A DNA stretch of 64,000 bases from Lithospermum erythrorhizon (GCA_019722365.1 JADFUC010001199.1:25715-89714); one strand, 5' to 3'; shown: positions 26,150-38,326, numbered from the stretch's first letter. Notes: generated from the letters alone by a model not told the origin. Numbers and translations: made by a program.

Positions 26150-28185
26150 GGTGTATTGAATTGTTCTTGCAGTCTTAACATAGTGCAAGAATTTTGGAAG
26201 TTAAAGAGATTAAGAGTAGTAGATTGTGTTGGAATCAAAGCTCCCGATCAGACACAAATGATAAGCGAGAAAGTAACTTGATGGATTTGTGCTGAATGCT
26301 TGAAGAAGTTAAGAAGGGGAGCAAGACAAATCTTAGTACAAATTGGGGACAATTTGAAGCTTGATAATAGTATTAGGGGACAATTTAAAACTTACGATAG
26401 TAGTAGAGCTGAGCAAATTAAGCCAATAATATGGAACATATTTTTTTTTACACTTTCTAACGGTGAAAACCACACTCCGTTACAATGCAAGTACTTTTTA
26501 TAACCTTAATAGTATCTATCCTTTGCATAATTGTATATAAGTTTTTATAAAACAAAATAAATAGATGAAATGAAAAACTAGTGTAATTATAAAAGGATTG
26601 AAGTACAAGTAAAAATCGGTAAATAAATATAAATTCAAGCTACAATTGAATCATCCGCGTTTCAATTTTAAAAAATTTAAGAAAGAGGAAGAAATTCCTT
26701 CATAAAAAGGGCATGAGGTGGGAAATTCTCTACCGAAGAGAAAAGAACAACGTACAAAAATCAAGCCGATCAACTTTTTTCCACCGATTACGCTCCCAAA
26801 ATTCATCAAAACCTTGTTAAACAGTTGAAGTCTTATCAGTAGTAACTCTGTCATCTACATTTGCGCAGAAGGATGGAAAGAAAAAACTTCGTTTGGGCGA
26901 GATCGGGCCGAAAATCAAATCAAATCCTTGAAAAATTACCAACCTCTCGAAGCAAATCTAGGTTTCTTGCTACTTTTGATATTGGAAAATCATCGATAAA
27001 TCTCAAGTTAGTGGTTCGATAAGATGATACTAGAACTTTGCTATTTTTGTATAATGGAGAACATAATTTTTGGACCAAGAATTCTCGAATTAGACATGGA
27101 GGTGGATTAACTTAATTTTCTTGAATATTTTTACTACGTTACGAAAGCAAAGATGGATGTTTTAATATTTCTGGTGATTCTTTAGTTCCCTTGAAACGTC
27201 AAAGGATGACCAAGAGTTGACTTATCTCTTTTATTTTGAAAATGTTGATTGCCGTAAGTAAAAAAATAGAAAACCAGCGAGCGTTCATGTTTTTAGATAC
27301 GGTAATAGATTTTTTCGATCTAAAAACCTAAAGGGGAGGATTCGATTGACCATGTTTATGAGGATAAATCATGGGGAATCAGCAAAATTTGGTTTATCTA
27401 TTGGCAACGATATATTAGGATCAAATTCTTTAATAAGTCGCCGGACTTTAGAGATTCTTTTGAAGGGTGATGTGAATCTTCTCGGATTATTGATATATCC
27501 TTGAGTCTTCTAATGATGATCTTATTGTTGATTGCGATTTTATTGGATAATCAGCACTTTCTTTGATTGTGGATCTTGTTTATGATTGAAAAAAGTTGTT
27601 GATTATTGTGGTGAGGCTCTGATGTAAGTTTCCACGGTATTAGGTTTTTATAATGATCCGCTGTCTTTGATTAGTATCCTTGGAGTGCGAAGTCTTTTAC
27701 TATAATGGAATTGAATTTATACGTAGTGATGAAGTCGATCCCGAGATGCTATGACGGGATTAGAGAGAACTTTCTAAAAACAATATCCCAAATCCAAAAG
27801 CAAAAAGCTGCCAGAATTCAGTGGGTCTTTCACCAGCGGTTTGATCCAAGCATAGAATGGAGATGTAAGATTACGAAAAACATAGATTGGAGATGTAAGA
27901 TTAGAGAAAATATGGAGCTTGTAGTTTCCGTCTTCCGACCGTGATCAAATCAAGAAGCAGTCGACTCTGATGGATAACGAGGACACGAAGCGGATTCATT
28001 ATTCGAATGCTTAGTTCGGTTTTTGGTACCCGGCTTTTCTCCCCGATCTAATAATTATATTAACTTTTTTGATTATATTGCTAGTGTTATTATTTATAAA
28101 TGAATTTAATACAATCCGCGATGGTTGTTTTCATCTTAGTAATCTTTTACTAAGATTTTCTTGTCAATCGATCTAAAATTCAGCG
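26150..28185. other. Non-coding or decayed coding-like stretch
   Basis: 26640-27960 has a base composition and codon-like texture closer to a decayed gene than to the surrounding AT-rich DNA, with short open pieces such as 27705-27944 (79 codons, with WRCKI repeated twice). I recognise no protein family. The repeated WRCKI comes from a ~30-base direct repeat at 27855-27905. I would not annotate a gene. Confidence 0.35.
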
Positions 28186-28189
28186 AATT

Positions 28190-28440
28190 AAAAAAATTGT
28201 TGGATTCTCGTGACACCGACCGCGAGCATTATACCTCGTGCCTTTCGTATCGACAGCGATTATCCATTTTGGTCACGTTTTGTTTCTTTACTCATACGTC
28301 TATCTAAAATCGACATTTTAAACTTTTGTTGGATTATCCTGACACTGACCAGAGAGCATTGCATTTCCTCAATATCATAAAGCATTGGTTATCCATTTAG
28401 TTACTTTTATTTCTCTAAACTACGTCTTAATTTTGGTAGC
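28190..28440. repeat. Diverged ~130-bp tandem duplication
   Basis: 'ttgttggatt(c/a)tc' plus 'gacac(c/t)gacc' plus 'gcatt' and 'gttatccatttag' occurs twice, near 28198 and 28327. The two copies are clearly diverged. Confidence 0.6.
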
Positions 28441-30020
28441 CATTTATTGGATACTTGGACATCAGCACATAATAATCATGAGTTAATATATTGTCATTAA
28501 ATGCAAATATGGAGTTATTGGAGTGCGGAGGAAGTTGTTGTACACGATGGGTTTTTACATTATAGTTATCGTAGAAATTAACGCTATAATTTACTATCTT
28601 TATTGTATATCATATTTCATCTTAATTTCGATGAGTCTCCATTTGTTGGGAGCTCTTCCATCATTATAGTAACATGTCTTCGCATAAATATTTGTTATGT
28701 TTTCTTATTATTATCTATTATCAAAGAAAAAAAATAATTTAAAATAGGTTGTTAAGCCCTCAATTCAAATTCTTTTATCAAATAGAATTAGAGGAGAAAT
28801 GTAATTATTGTAAGATGCACGTGTCTTCATGCAACTAATATACTTTTTTATCTTCATTTCTTGTTCTTCAGACTGAGAAAATTTGTCATTATTATACATG
28901 ATCTAAATGGATTAAAGTCTACCGATAATGTTATTACATGAATCATAATAATATTTTCTCCGATTTTTTCTTGTAAATGCTTAACAAAATTTTTCTTTTT
29001 TTTTACTTATCATTTTACATTTTTATGCACTTTTGTGCTTCTTTTTCCTCTTAAGCTTATTAAATGCATTTTGAGTCATTTTTTATGCTAATTGAATACT
29101 TAAGAAGAATCCGTGTAAATTAGAGGATATGTCATAATACGACTATATATGATAGTTTATTTTCAACGTCTTCTTTTTCATTTCTGACATTCTACATCGT
29201 TTCTCTTTCTTATTTAATAATTGTGATCTTTCAACTTTTACATGTTACAATGGTTGTTTAATAAAATTCTTACCCTTCCAACTCGATTAAGTTTTTTTGT
29301 TGTCCAAATCAAATGAATCAAGTCTGTTATAGAGTATAAAATGATGAATTTTGGTATAACAAAAAAAAGTTAACAAAATTATTTGATAGCAAAATAGGTA
29401 AATAAATAATTAAAATGAGATGAAAATGAAAAAGTAAGACAAGTAGGCTCCATTTGTTCATCTTTCAACATGTTGTATCCTTTCAACATGATTGAATCCA
29501 TGGTGTATTAAACACCTTATTCAACACACTACTATTTTGATTAAGTAGTTGAAAAAATAAATTCAAACACCCTATTATTATATATAAACTTATAAATGGG
29601 GATATCAAAGTAAAATAATATGTTTATTAATAGTTGTCTTGCAAAATTTAGGATGTGGTAAAAGCGTATGAGAAAGAATAAGGATTTTTCGTTATACCTA
29701 TAGTTAATACTCCACGATGTAAATTTATCTTATTAACCAAGATAAGGGTTAGGCGGAAAAAAATATTGATGTATCGATTTGATACAAAAGGGTTCTTGCA
29801 TTAACAACTAGTCCATATATCGATTTATACAACAAATTTTCTCAAGTCTTTGCATTTTACATAATCACAAATCAATCATTCCAAAGACATATTTTACATA
29901 TGAATACAACTAGGAAACTACTCCTTGCGCACATCAAACTATCAATATGGAACAACCCTCCCGGTCAAGACTGGGCTTTACACCAGAATTCATCGTAGTA
30001 ATTTATGGTACTGTGCTAAT
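28441..30020. other. AT-rich intergenic stretch downstream of the AAA-ATPase gene
   Basis: No gene seen. The piece at 29448-29570 ('ggctccatttgttcatc...') looks like one end of a small DNA transposon but has no identified partner. Confidence 0.5.
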
Positions 30021-30026
30021 AGTGGA

Positions 30027-30032
30027 TTTATT
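30027..30032 (-). terminator. Candidate polyadenylation signal AATAAA
   Basis: AATAAA on the minus strand, 85 bases past the stop codon of the AAA-ATPase gene. It is a canonical plant near-upstream element at a plausible distance; no transcript end can be seen from sequence alone. Confidence 0.4.
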
Positions 30033-30116
30033 GAGTACGCTTTTAGCGGTCCTATGCATCTGCTATTCAAAGATTAGGTTTCCAAATGCCAATTGCAGTG
30101 AAAGATGTTTCACAAC

Positions 30117-31103
30117 CTAGAGGAAGTAAGTTAATTGCTCCTTCTTTCTTGATCCTCCTTCACCGTACTGCTCATTCCATTGCTTTAACTCATTCATTAC
30201 TGCTCCCTCAGCAGCAAAACTTGCAGCAACCTGCAGCATGGAACACAGTTGAAGTTCCATTTCTCTTATGCTTTTCTTTTGGCAGAGGTTTATTACGTTC
30301 TATTTTCAGCAAGACTAATAAAGAGTTCCCTTCTCTCAGAAAGCTTATTAAAGCACCCTTCTAATGCCTTTCAGATCCTATTTGAATAAGTTATCATAGT
30401 TGACAAATCAAAAAGGTACCGACTACCGACTGAACTTTCTTAAGAGGCAGCTAAAGCTATACCTAAATAGATTGATTAAGATTAGTACCTGATTCTTGGC
30501 TTGCCTCATATCTTCCATGTTTAATCGTCTAAGGGTAATTACGTTTTCCTCTTTTGGGTTTTCTTCATCAGTATACTCAGTTTCCTCTTTTGAGGTTTCT
30601 TCGGTATCATCATTTTCCTCTTTTGGCTTTTCCTCAAAATCATCAGTTTCCTCTTTTGGTTTTTCTTCAGTATCCTGCCCTTCCTTAGCCTTTTTCTTCT
30701 TATCCTGTGAAAATGTGGTAATTCTCAATAAATAATAAAATACATGTGAGGAAAATATACATAATACTATAAGCTAGACAAAAGAAAATCTACTGATAAA
30801 TGGGCAAACCATGTCTTTCTGCCTTTCTTGTTGTATCAGCTCTCTGACAGGTCTATAAGCGGCTGTTACACATAAATTCTGTAACATGGGGAATAACATA
30901 CGATGAAGTGGATTACAGTGAGATTATAAAGTAAAATGCATGAAAGGTAAATACAGGATCCACAGACCTTTAGATCACTACCACTATAGCCTTCAGTCAT
31001 CGTTGCAAGTTCCTTAAAATCTAAATCTTCAACGTGTTCTTTTGATAAAAGAGTCCTCAGTATTTTTTCTCTGTTATCCACAGAAGGTAATCCAACCATG
31101 ATT
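30117..31103 (-). CDS. Exons 13-16: C-terminal AAA lid with acidic repeat
   Basis: Exon 13 gives RIMVGLPSVDNREKILRTLL and TEGYSGSDLK (lid). Exon 14 gives NLCVTAAYRPVRELIQQE. Exon 15 is an acidic repeat insertion followed by NVITLRRLNMEDMRQAKNQ. Exon 16 gives the family C-terminus VAASFAAEGAVMNELKQWN, then GEGGSRKKEQLTYFL and stop TAG (30117-30119). Frames are intact. Confidence 0.9.
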
Positions 31104-34100
31104 CTGTTCACCAGAAAACCAAAACTCAGTATTTGGTCAAATAAAAGCAACAAAGCCTTGGAGATTAGATGGAATATCACGAAGTGAACCAACTCGAAAC
31201 TAGGCCTAGGGTAATTATTTTTTATATTTAAAGTAGTTGATATAGATGCGTAAAGCTAGGAAAATAAGATAAAATATAGGGATCGTTTCTTATAAAATAT
31301 AAGAGAGCAAATATTGTTTACTCTTCTGTCACTAAATTCTTCATAATTTTTTTTTTCAAGAGAGAATATGCGTCCTAATCAAGATAAAGGTCAATCTGAG
31401 TGATTTATCATCTTCTGACTGAAACTACAGATGGATAATTTAAGAACAAGTACGGGCATGAGCAAGTGCAGTACATTTAATAGTTCTTTGACTAATAACA
31501 AATTGGGAAAACAATAGAACCATGGAAGTACCTGCGCTCAAACCTTCTGATAATTGCCTCATCAAGGTCAAAGGGTCTATTGGTTGCAGCAAGAACAAGA
31601 ATTCTTTCACCAGGTTTTGTCAATAAACCATCCCAATGTGCCATGAACTCATTCTTAATCTTTCGCATGGCCTCATGCTCCCCCACCCTTGTTCTCTGGC
31701 CAAGCATGCTATCAACCTCATCCACAAAAATTATAGTAGGAGAAACCTTTGCAGCAAGTGTGAAAAGAGCTCTAACATTCTTCTCATCTTCTCCAAACCA
31801 TTTTGATGTTATGGTTGACATTGACACATTATAAGTTAACTAGCATCATTAGCGATGGCTTCTTCTTATTGTTTTCCCATTACCAGGGCCAAATAATATT
31901 ATACACTAAGCAAGGCTTGAAATTACAATGAAGGTCAGGCCAGCCGAGGAAGCATAACCAACTCCTGAAGTGATTCTTTAGTCTCATCCAATGCACCAAT
32001 ATCAGAAAATGTTACTCCAATCTCATTTGCAGGAATTACCTCTGGCCTTATGCGCTTTTCGAATTCATTATCAGGAGGAAGTTCCTGTAATACCACAAAG
32101 ATTTAGTTAAATAAATGGAAGAAGGTATGAAAGTGGTCTCCCAAGATCAACTTGCTACTGTTCAGTGTTCACAACTAATATTTTTTGTAATACTCAATGA
32201 AAGTGTAATAATTTATTAAAATGGTTCATATTCATCGACAAACAAAATGTAACCAGGTCTGTATACTAAGCACTTCTTTTTACTATGTAAAGCCTGTTGT
32301 CAGTTCCCTCGAGACTCGAGAGCAAGAATAGTAATTCCATATTTCCATCTAATTGCAAAGATGATAAGAAAATAACCTTATTTGAATGATGGCCTATACC
32401 TTAATAAATGAGCAGAAATATATCATATGTAAACAGGAATGCCTCATGTTTAGATTTCAAAACAATAAAGTTAAACCTACCACAGGTTTTGTTGCTGGTG
32501 AACTTTCTCCATCTTTCTTTACTGATGGGACTGATTTATCGATTCCTCTTTTGTTATCAGTCGTTATATTGTCAGCCTTTGATTCAGGTTTCATACCAAC
32601 TTCTTCTACTTCAGCCCCCTAGAATTGAAAATGTCAGCAAACGCAAGCGACTGTTTCAGTGACATAAATAATTAGTCCTTTGATACAGATGTGAAGTTCC
32701 AAACAACTCAAACCTTGGATGAGTCTGCATTTGTCTCCAGTTTGAGTGTACTTCCTTCCCGAAAGATGCTTAACCCATGTGACAGGCTGCACATAAATAA
32801 GAAAAACGAACTCATATTTTACTTTCCTTTTCAGGGCAAAAGCTAACATGGGTGCAAGAAAGTTAATGTGAAAATGAAATTAACATACCTTTGGGATGAT
32901 ATAACAAGCTTTCCATTTCGGTATTCAGGGTTTTTGTTATTCATCAGGTGGTATGATATTGCAGACACTACAATCTCCTCTATGTAATAACTAAGAACCA
33001 TTGTGTCATCTTGACATATTGATCCGAGGTCATCACACTCGAGATCATTTGCAGCAAGTACTTCCGCGATGCTATTTCTGTTGTCCTGAATCGTGATCGT
33101 CTTCATATCCTCCTCCAGTTGTGATTTCCAGCTTACAAGATGACCCTCTTCTTCTGGAGGTATGATCTCAATATTGTAAGGGAACAGAAGTCTAAGCTTC
33201 TTGTCTACTTCACTACCGTCATCATCAGGGTCGAACATCCGTGAACCAAGAACTACCACTGATCCTGATAGTTTCTTCAAGAATCGATCAAATAATTTGT
33301 ATAGTCTTGGAGATGGAAGAATCAGTCTTTCAACATCCCTCAGATAGAGTATGATGCAACTACTTTTAGAGTGTGAAGACAAAATCTGCAGTTACAAGAT
33401 AAACCATTCACTATTAGTATGTAGAACAATAATAAATGCCCTATATGCGGTTTTATGTTCTCTATACCCTGACAAGACCCTCTCATTGAGTTGAAAAGGC
33501 AAACGGTGGAAGTATGGAACAAGGAAAAACTTATACATTGATCCTTTCCTCTAACAATCAAGACTTGTTTTTAAAAAAGTCTGGAAGATTTGAAGTTAGT
33601 TAAAAACCTCATGCTCGGCATGTATTTATGAAAGTCCTACAGAGGCTCTTTTATATTACAGCCAGATGGGTACTAGCATAGTGGACAAAGTTACCAATGG
33701 ATGCATTACCTTATACAGTGACTGCAGGAAAACTTTTTCATCAAAAGACCAGGTGCTGATACGCTTAATAGGCACTATAAAAGAAAATGAATAATCTTAG
33801 TATAAGGACATATTTAAGGCAAAGTCATAGAGATCTTTTTATTTTTATAAATGAACTGAAATGCATATTAGCATTATGGTTGCAGACTTTGCACTCTAAA
33901 GATAATAGGCACGTTTTCCATCACGCGACATTCAGGATTTACAAGAAAGTAATATGAACAATTACCAAAAACCAAATATGGAATCATGCAGTTGTTTCTT
34001 GGCATAATATATGGATCATGGTTATGAGTTATGACACCCATCTAGAATCTATCGGCTAGTCATCAGTAACTAGAATGCCATGATGTCTCCAACTTGAGCT

Positions 34101-36660
34101 CAGCAATATAATCATGACTGAGAAAAAATACCTGAACTAGAAGAATAAGACTGAGTGCTCATGGTACTCATGTCTGAAGAAATAGATGCATTTCGGCGGT
34201 GGGTTACAGTACAATTTCCATCTTCCGTGCATCTGAAGTAACAAGTGAAGTTCAGAACATGTCGAAATACATACTTAGTTGACTATGATACTGACATGTG
34301 AACATCATACCTTGTCTTAGGATCAAATCCTCTATCTTGTCTGCAAATCATGCCTGTAAAAGTACAAGGGGAATCAACTTAGTGCGTTTCCTAATATAGT
34401 GCTTTGGTGTATCCGCAATGTTTAATATAGTGGAAGGAACATTACTAAACGTCGGTACAAGGTGTATCAACTGAGTGTGTTTTCTTGCTGTATGTTTTCA
34501 ACATTTGTCTCTATAACTAAACATTATCCTTTAACATAGACTAGTACTATGCCGTAATATAAGAAGCAGGTTGTTAGACAGAGTCCGAGATCAGACTCCT
34601 CAACCAAAGCTGACAAGAATAGTTAAGTCCTAATATGACTTAGTAATCTGTTACATAATTATTCAACATTCTCTTGACTTCATAATCATTTTCTTCTGAG
34701 TCATAGTTTATACGGAGTAGTATTTTACTTCTTCTTTTTTTGGAAAATTATGAAGATTATTCATGATATGATTAAATGAAGCATATGATAACACATTTAT
34801 GAATGAAAAATATGTAATCATCATGGGCAGGTGCTAGCTTGATGTCAATGGAAATTCAATGATAATCTACAGAAGATAGAGTGAGCCTTCTGGTCATACC
34901 TCCACTGTTTTGCCTTGTGGGAGTAATTGAAAAATTTCCTAAAAAGTTAGATACTCGGTCCAAAGTTGATTCCGAGATGGACCTTTTGAGCACCTGTAGT
35001 GCAACATGAGTATGTAAGTCTTTGTCTCTGGTAGTTTTACTTCTACCATATGAACCATGCTATTCAGTTATTAATTTAGCATCTCTAATGACAGATTAGC
35101 CTCAATATTAATAATATTTTCATTACTTCCTCACTACGACAAATGAAAGTAGATAGATAAAGACTTCACTGGTAGAAGTGATTTTCAACACTTCAGCAAA
35201 TACTTACAGAGGTTCTATTTGAATTCCCATATTTGCTTTGTAACTGTCACATAAATAAGAAAAGAGAAGGAACAATGAAAGTTTAGTATAAGCACATTAT
35301 AATTTTTTACATGACTGTAGATTGACTCTTTCAAAGTACCTTCAAAGAGAAGTCACTCATATCTAATAACAGCAACTTCGCCCCAAAATAATGTGCAAGA
35401 GATTTTGCAAGAGCTTGCTGGTAAAGTTCTGTGATGCAACATAGATGGTAAGAAGAGAGCTCTAGTCTAAAGTCAATATAATTAGAAAATGTTGTGAGTA
35501 ACACTAGACATACCAGCAGGCCCTGAAAGCAATATAGCCCTGCTTGCAGGAGATAAGTTTCTAGTGTGCTTAGAGACATCCAAGTGTTTAAGGTGCACAT
35601 ATGCTGCACTTGTCAATAATACCCGTGTCCGTTCACTGCCAAAGCCAATTACATTATATCAGAATGATACAATTAGAACTAGAAACAGCCTACATAAGGT
35701 CTGAAAAGTATATTAATGCATTAGAGTAGTTTCCGACCAATCTGATAAATGTATATCTAAACTTTTCAGCAATATCTGACACGTTCAAAGGGTCAGTTTC
35801 AAAGTTGCTATAGGTAACCAGGTAAAGTAAGAAATTACTCCTATTATCTTTACAAGAGCAGCAAAGCCTACTGGCTTTTAATAAATAACACTAACTGCTC
35901 AAGTGATGACGAGCGATAAGGATTAATAACTAACAGAAAATGCAATATCCTTTTACAAAGACAAAAATGCAAACTAGCAATATATTAATGATGGGAAATA
36001 AATCCAGAATTTCATATCACAAGAGAAACAATAGACCAATGCTGCTGAAACCTGATGCACAAGCCCCAAAAAAATATAAATTGTAGTCAACTTTAAGTAG
36101 ATCGAGACAATCAAGAATCCTAAATAGAACCCAAAATTACAAAACAAAAAGGATTTACTGATTCAGATAACGAGAAAGCTAAAGATTCTAAAGTTATGAA
36201 CTGAAGAAGAGGATCCTGCACTAACAAAGTAGCACTACCCACAAAGCATCTTTCCTCAACAAATCATTACTATACATGACCATACCATGAATCTTCAACA
36301 GAAGACATAATGCAAAATACAAAACTTTATACTTTGTTACAGAACATGAGGCTATAAATCCTTGCTAAACTAAGTGTTTGTGCCTTAAAAAATGGAAACA
36401 TTATTATTTTTTATTGCTTAATTCCTTAAATGATCTTAAATTTACCTGAGAAAATAAGGAAAATCATCAAAAGTGATCTGGCAATCTTTACCATCAACAA
36501 TCAATCTCCTAAGCTCAAGCTCAATCCGGTCAGGCGTGATGAATTCAGAAGCAGAGCTATTATTATCAGTCCATCGACTAACAGCTTGCCCTGATGCTAA
36601 TCCCAGCCCCACACCAACCCCAACACTCAATGCCGACAACAAAATGTGCTTATTTTCCAT
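30117..36660 (-). CDS. AAA-type ATPase, DAA1 (At1g64110)-like, 16 exons; P-loop patch damaged
   Basis: Spliced gene of the plant AAA-ATPase group that includes Arabidopsis DAA1 (meiotic-clade AAA domain, related to Msp1/ATAD1 and katanin/spastin). Such proteins use ATP to remodel or extract client proteins; the client here is unknown. Coding exons, 5' to 3' of the gene: 36660-36446, 35635-35514, 35428-35340, 35243-35208, 34993-34900, 34353-34311, 34232-34132, 33774-33710, 33385-32889, 32786-32714, 32618-32481, 32084-31532, 31103-30968, 30878-30810, 30704-30489, 30230-30117. All introns are GT-AG, and phases agree at every junction outside the damaged exon. The start is the ATG of MENKHILLSAL (36660); a GTG precedes it. 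The protein would be near 858 residues if the damaged patch had family length. Exon 12 holds stops and a net 16-base loss at 31828-31946. Whether this is a pseudogene or an assembly error is open. Confidence 0.9.
30535..30680 (-). repeat. Coding minisatellite in exon 15
   Basis: About four units of 36-39 bases encoding variants of EEKPKEETDD (EEKPKEENDD, EETSKEETEY, DEENPKEENV). In frame, acidic and probably disordered. The Ser/Phe-rich open frame on the plus strand here is its antisense shadow. Confidence 0.85.
31532..32084 (-). CDS. Exon 12: AAA core (Walker A region broken; Walker B, sensor 1, Arg fingers intact)
   Basis: Begins ELPPDNEFEKRIRPEVI and ESLQELVMLP in frame (32084-31947). It then loses frame through 31946-31828 and resumes at SMSTITSKWFGEDEKN. 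The rest is complete: Walker B IIFVDEVDSML, the pore-side and second-region-of-homology segments EHEAMRKIKNEFM, sensor 1 LAATNRPFDL, and arginine fingers in RRFERR. The exon is 553 bases where the family length gives 569. Confidence 0.85.
31828..31946 (-). pseudogene. Damaged 119-bp patch covering the Walker A P-loop
   Basis: Still alignable to the expected coding sequence but with several short indels (net -16). An in-frame TGA lies at 31935-31937. The P-loop itself (31870-31890) reads GPGNGKT in one frame, one residue short of the family's GPPGTGKT. The flanks are perfect on both sides. No splice donor/acceptor pair would cleanly remove the patch and keep the frame while keeping a P-loop. 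Confidence 0.85.
32481..33385 (-). CDS. Exons 9-11: central domain and variable hinge
   Basis: Exon 9 (497 bases) is the longest undamaged exon: CIILYLRDVERLI (degenerate Walker B position), LSGSVVVLGSRMFDP, LFPYNIEI and the highly conserved IAEVLAANDLECDDLGSIC and EEIVVSAISYHLMNNK. Exon 10 gives LSHGLSIFREG; exon 11 (46 codons) is a charged, low-complexity hinge that usually varies between species. Frames are intact throughout. Confidence 0.9.
33710..35635 (-). CDS. Exons 2-8: degenerate N-terminal ATPase-like region and Ser/Thr-rich linker
   Basis: Exons 2 and 3 encode LTSAAYVHLKHLDVSKHTRN, then SPASRAILLSGPAGELYQQ and KLLLLDMSDFSLK. The order resembles an AAA fold whose P-loop has lost Gly-Lys-Thr (SGPAGELYQQ), so this half is not expected to hydrolyse ATP. 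Exon 4 (36 bases) gives LQSKYGNSNRTS. Exons 5-7 give a phosphorylatable-looking linker (VLKRSISESTLDRVSNFLG; HRRNASISSDMSTMSTQS). Exon 8 gives WSFDEKVFLQSLYK. All seven exons are in frame with clean splice sites; these small exons are easily missed by gene finders. Confidence 0.88.
36446..36660 (-). CDS. Exon 1: N-terminal hydrophobic glycine-rich anchor
   Basis: Encodes about 71 residues beginning MENKHILLSALSVGVGVGLG. Residues 6-24 form an uninterrupted Gly/Val/Leu segment, the usual N-terminal membrane anchor of this family, followed by a polar linker and DFPYFL. It splices with two bases (AG) into exon 2 to give the conserved LSERTRVLL joint. Confidence 0.9.
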
Positions 36661-36679
36661 CACAAAAACACCACCTAAT

Positions 36680-37020
36680 TTTCATCAAATGAATACTTTT
36701 TATCTCTATATTCAAACTTCCCAGAGATACCCACAACCTATATTCATATTTTTCATCAAAAGAATAATATTATTCTAACATTCATTCTTTTGATAGATAT
36801 CCACAACCTATATTTATATTTTTCATCAAAAGAACAATTCTAATCTCAAAATTCAATCTTTTGAGAGATATCCACAACCTATATTCATATCTTTCATCAA
36901 AAGAACAATTTAATCTTTTGAGAGATACCCACAACCTATATTGATATATTTCATCAAATGAACAATTCTAATCTGAAAATATAATCTTTTGAGAGATGCC
37001 CAGAAACTGTATTCATATTA
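36680..37020. repeat. Upstream minisatellite in the promoter/5' region of the AAA-ATPase gene
   Basis: Five tandem units, about 70 bases each (one about 57), beginning near 36723, 36793, 36863, 36920 and 36990. Each holds 'agagatacccacaacctat', 'attcatat' and 'ttcatcaaaagaac'. It lies immediately upstream of the ATG (within ~20-360 bases), so it must cover the 5' UTR and/or core promoter. Confidence 0.9.
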
Positions 37021-37175
37021 TCCAATAAGTGGGAAAGAAAGAAAAAAAGAGAGGATACGTTAAGATTGAAATGGTGAGATTTGTTATTTAATAATATTAT
37101 TATTATTATTAAGCGGACAGAGGAACGAGGAATACGTTAAACCTATCTCCTAATAAGACGTTGGTCAATTCTTTT

Positions 37176-38326
37176 AGGTTAAATTACAACAAACTGAACT
37201 CTTAGAATTATTTTAAATGAAACACTGGCGCTTTTAATCTTTCGAATAAATATTTAGAGTGTATTAACGTCACAAAAGCTTTTGAAAATTATTTTTTTGA
37301 GCCTTTAACTTTTAAATGGTCCTTAATTTTAGTACAAGTTAGTCATATTAAAAATATATATTTATTGAAGGGCAAAGTTCAAGTGGCACTACAACAAAAA
37401 AATTATTTTTTATAGGCAATAAGTACAAAAAATATTCCTTATTGACTAAATTTCATCAGAACCTTTTTTATTATCAGATAAATTTCGAATAGAGTGCAAA
37501 TATTTGAATAGGCCTTTTAGATGTGATTTACAGCATCTAAGCTTTTGAAGCGTATTTTGGCAAGCTGGCTCACTTGAGTAAACATAGGGCAAAACAGATA
37601 TTTTAAATATATTACACTTTATGGGTTATTTTAAATAACAAACCTTAATTGATCGATATTTAATATATTAATCAATTTTAATTAGTAGAAATGAAATAAA
37701 ATACATCATCTTCAACCTTACACCCATTACCCGTCATTTTCTACTCAGCATTAATGAATGATAATCCGTTAGAGTTCATAATTTCAAAAATCGATAGTAA
37801 AACAACCACCATGGTGATACAGTGCGATGCGATAAAATTAAATGATTTGCTTGCACATGTTATCCTTTTTGAAGTCTTATGTGCCCTTTGTATTCTCTTC
37901 TTTCGGTTAAATTTGGAACAAAAGACTAATCCTGGTGACTTTTATTATGATATGAAATACTATGTGGAATACTCGACGACTTTTATTACTTTCAAGCGGT
38001 AGGTTGATTAAATTGGAATAGAAAATGATTTTATCGGGTAAGGGTGGGAAATGGAGATGAGATGTAAGGTTGAAGATGATGTATTTCGACTGATTTTAGT
38101 GGTGATTTAATAATGTATTGAAATATTGGCACGATAAGTATTTAAAATGACACATAAAGATATATATTTAAATATCTATTTACCCACTTATGTTACTGTT
38201 ATAGTGGACTTTAGGTGCAAAAATATGTTTTCCAAAGATACCCGAAAAATCACGTCTTTATTTGAAATGTTAATGTTTAGGTGCCCAGTATCTCGGTGAA
38301 TTCGGTGCACGGATGAGATTTAGCCT
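37176..38326. mobile_element. Foldback (MULE-like) element, about 1.15 kb
   Basis: Outer ends are inverted: AGGTTAAAT on the left and AGGCTAAAT on the reversed right end. Far inside, 'acatcatcttcaacctta' (37703-37720) is repeated inverted at 38067-38084, with further inverted words between. The right end has the motif order TAAAT(T/C)TCAT, CACCTAAAC and TTTCAAATA that recurs at 39790-39875 and 48327-48400. The target duplication is not clean. The 82-codon open frame in the loop (37754-38002) has no recognised relative. Confidence 0.6.

Noticed and set aside
27705..27944. 79-codon open frame as a possible gene
   Set aside because: It contains an internal duplication (WRCKI twice), with no homology and no supporting exons.
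30496..30735. Ser/Phe-rich open frame on the plus strand
   Set aside because: It is the antisense of the acidic repeat in exon 15 of the AAA-ATPase gene.
31820..31950. An extra intron explaining the damaged exon patch
   Set aside because: The patch still aligns to coding sequence including the P-loop, and no GT-AG pair would remove the stops while keeping frame and the essential motif.
37754..38002. 82-codon open frame in the foldback element as a transposase remnant
   Set aside because: No MULE transposase motif is seen, and the sequence sits in the loop of the inverted repeat.
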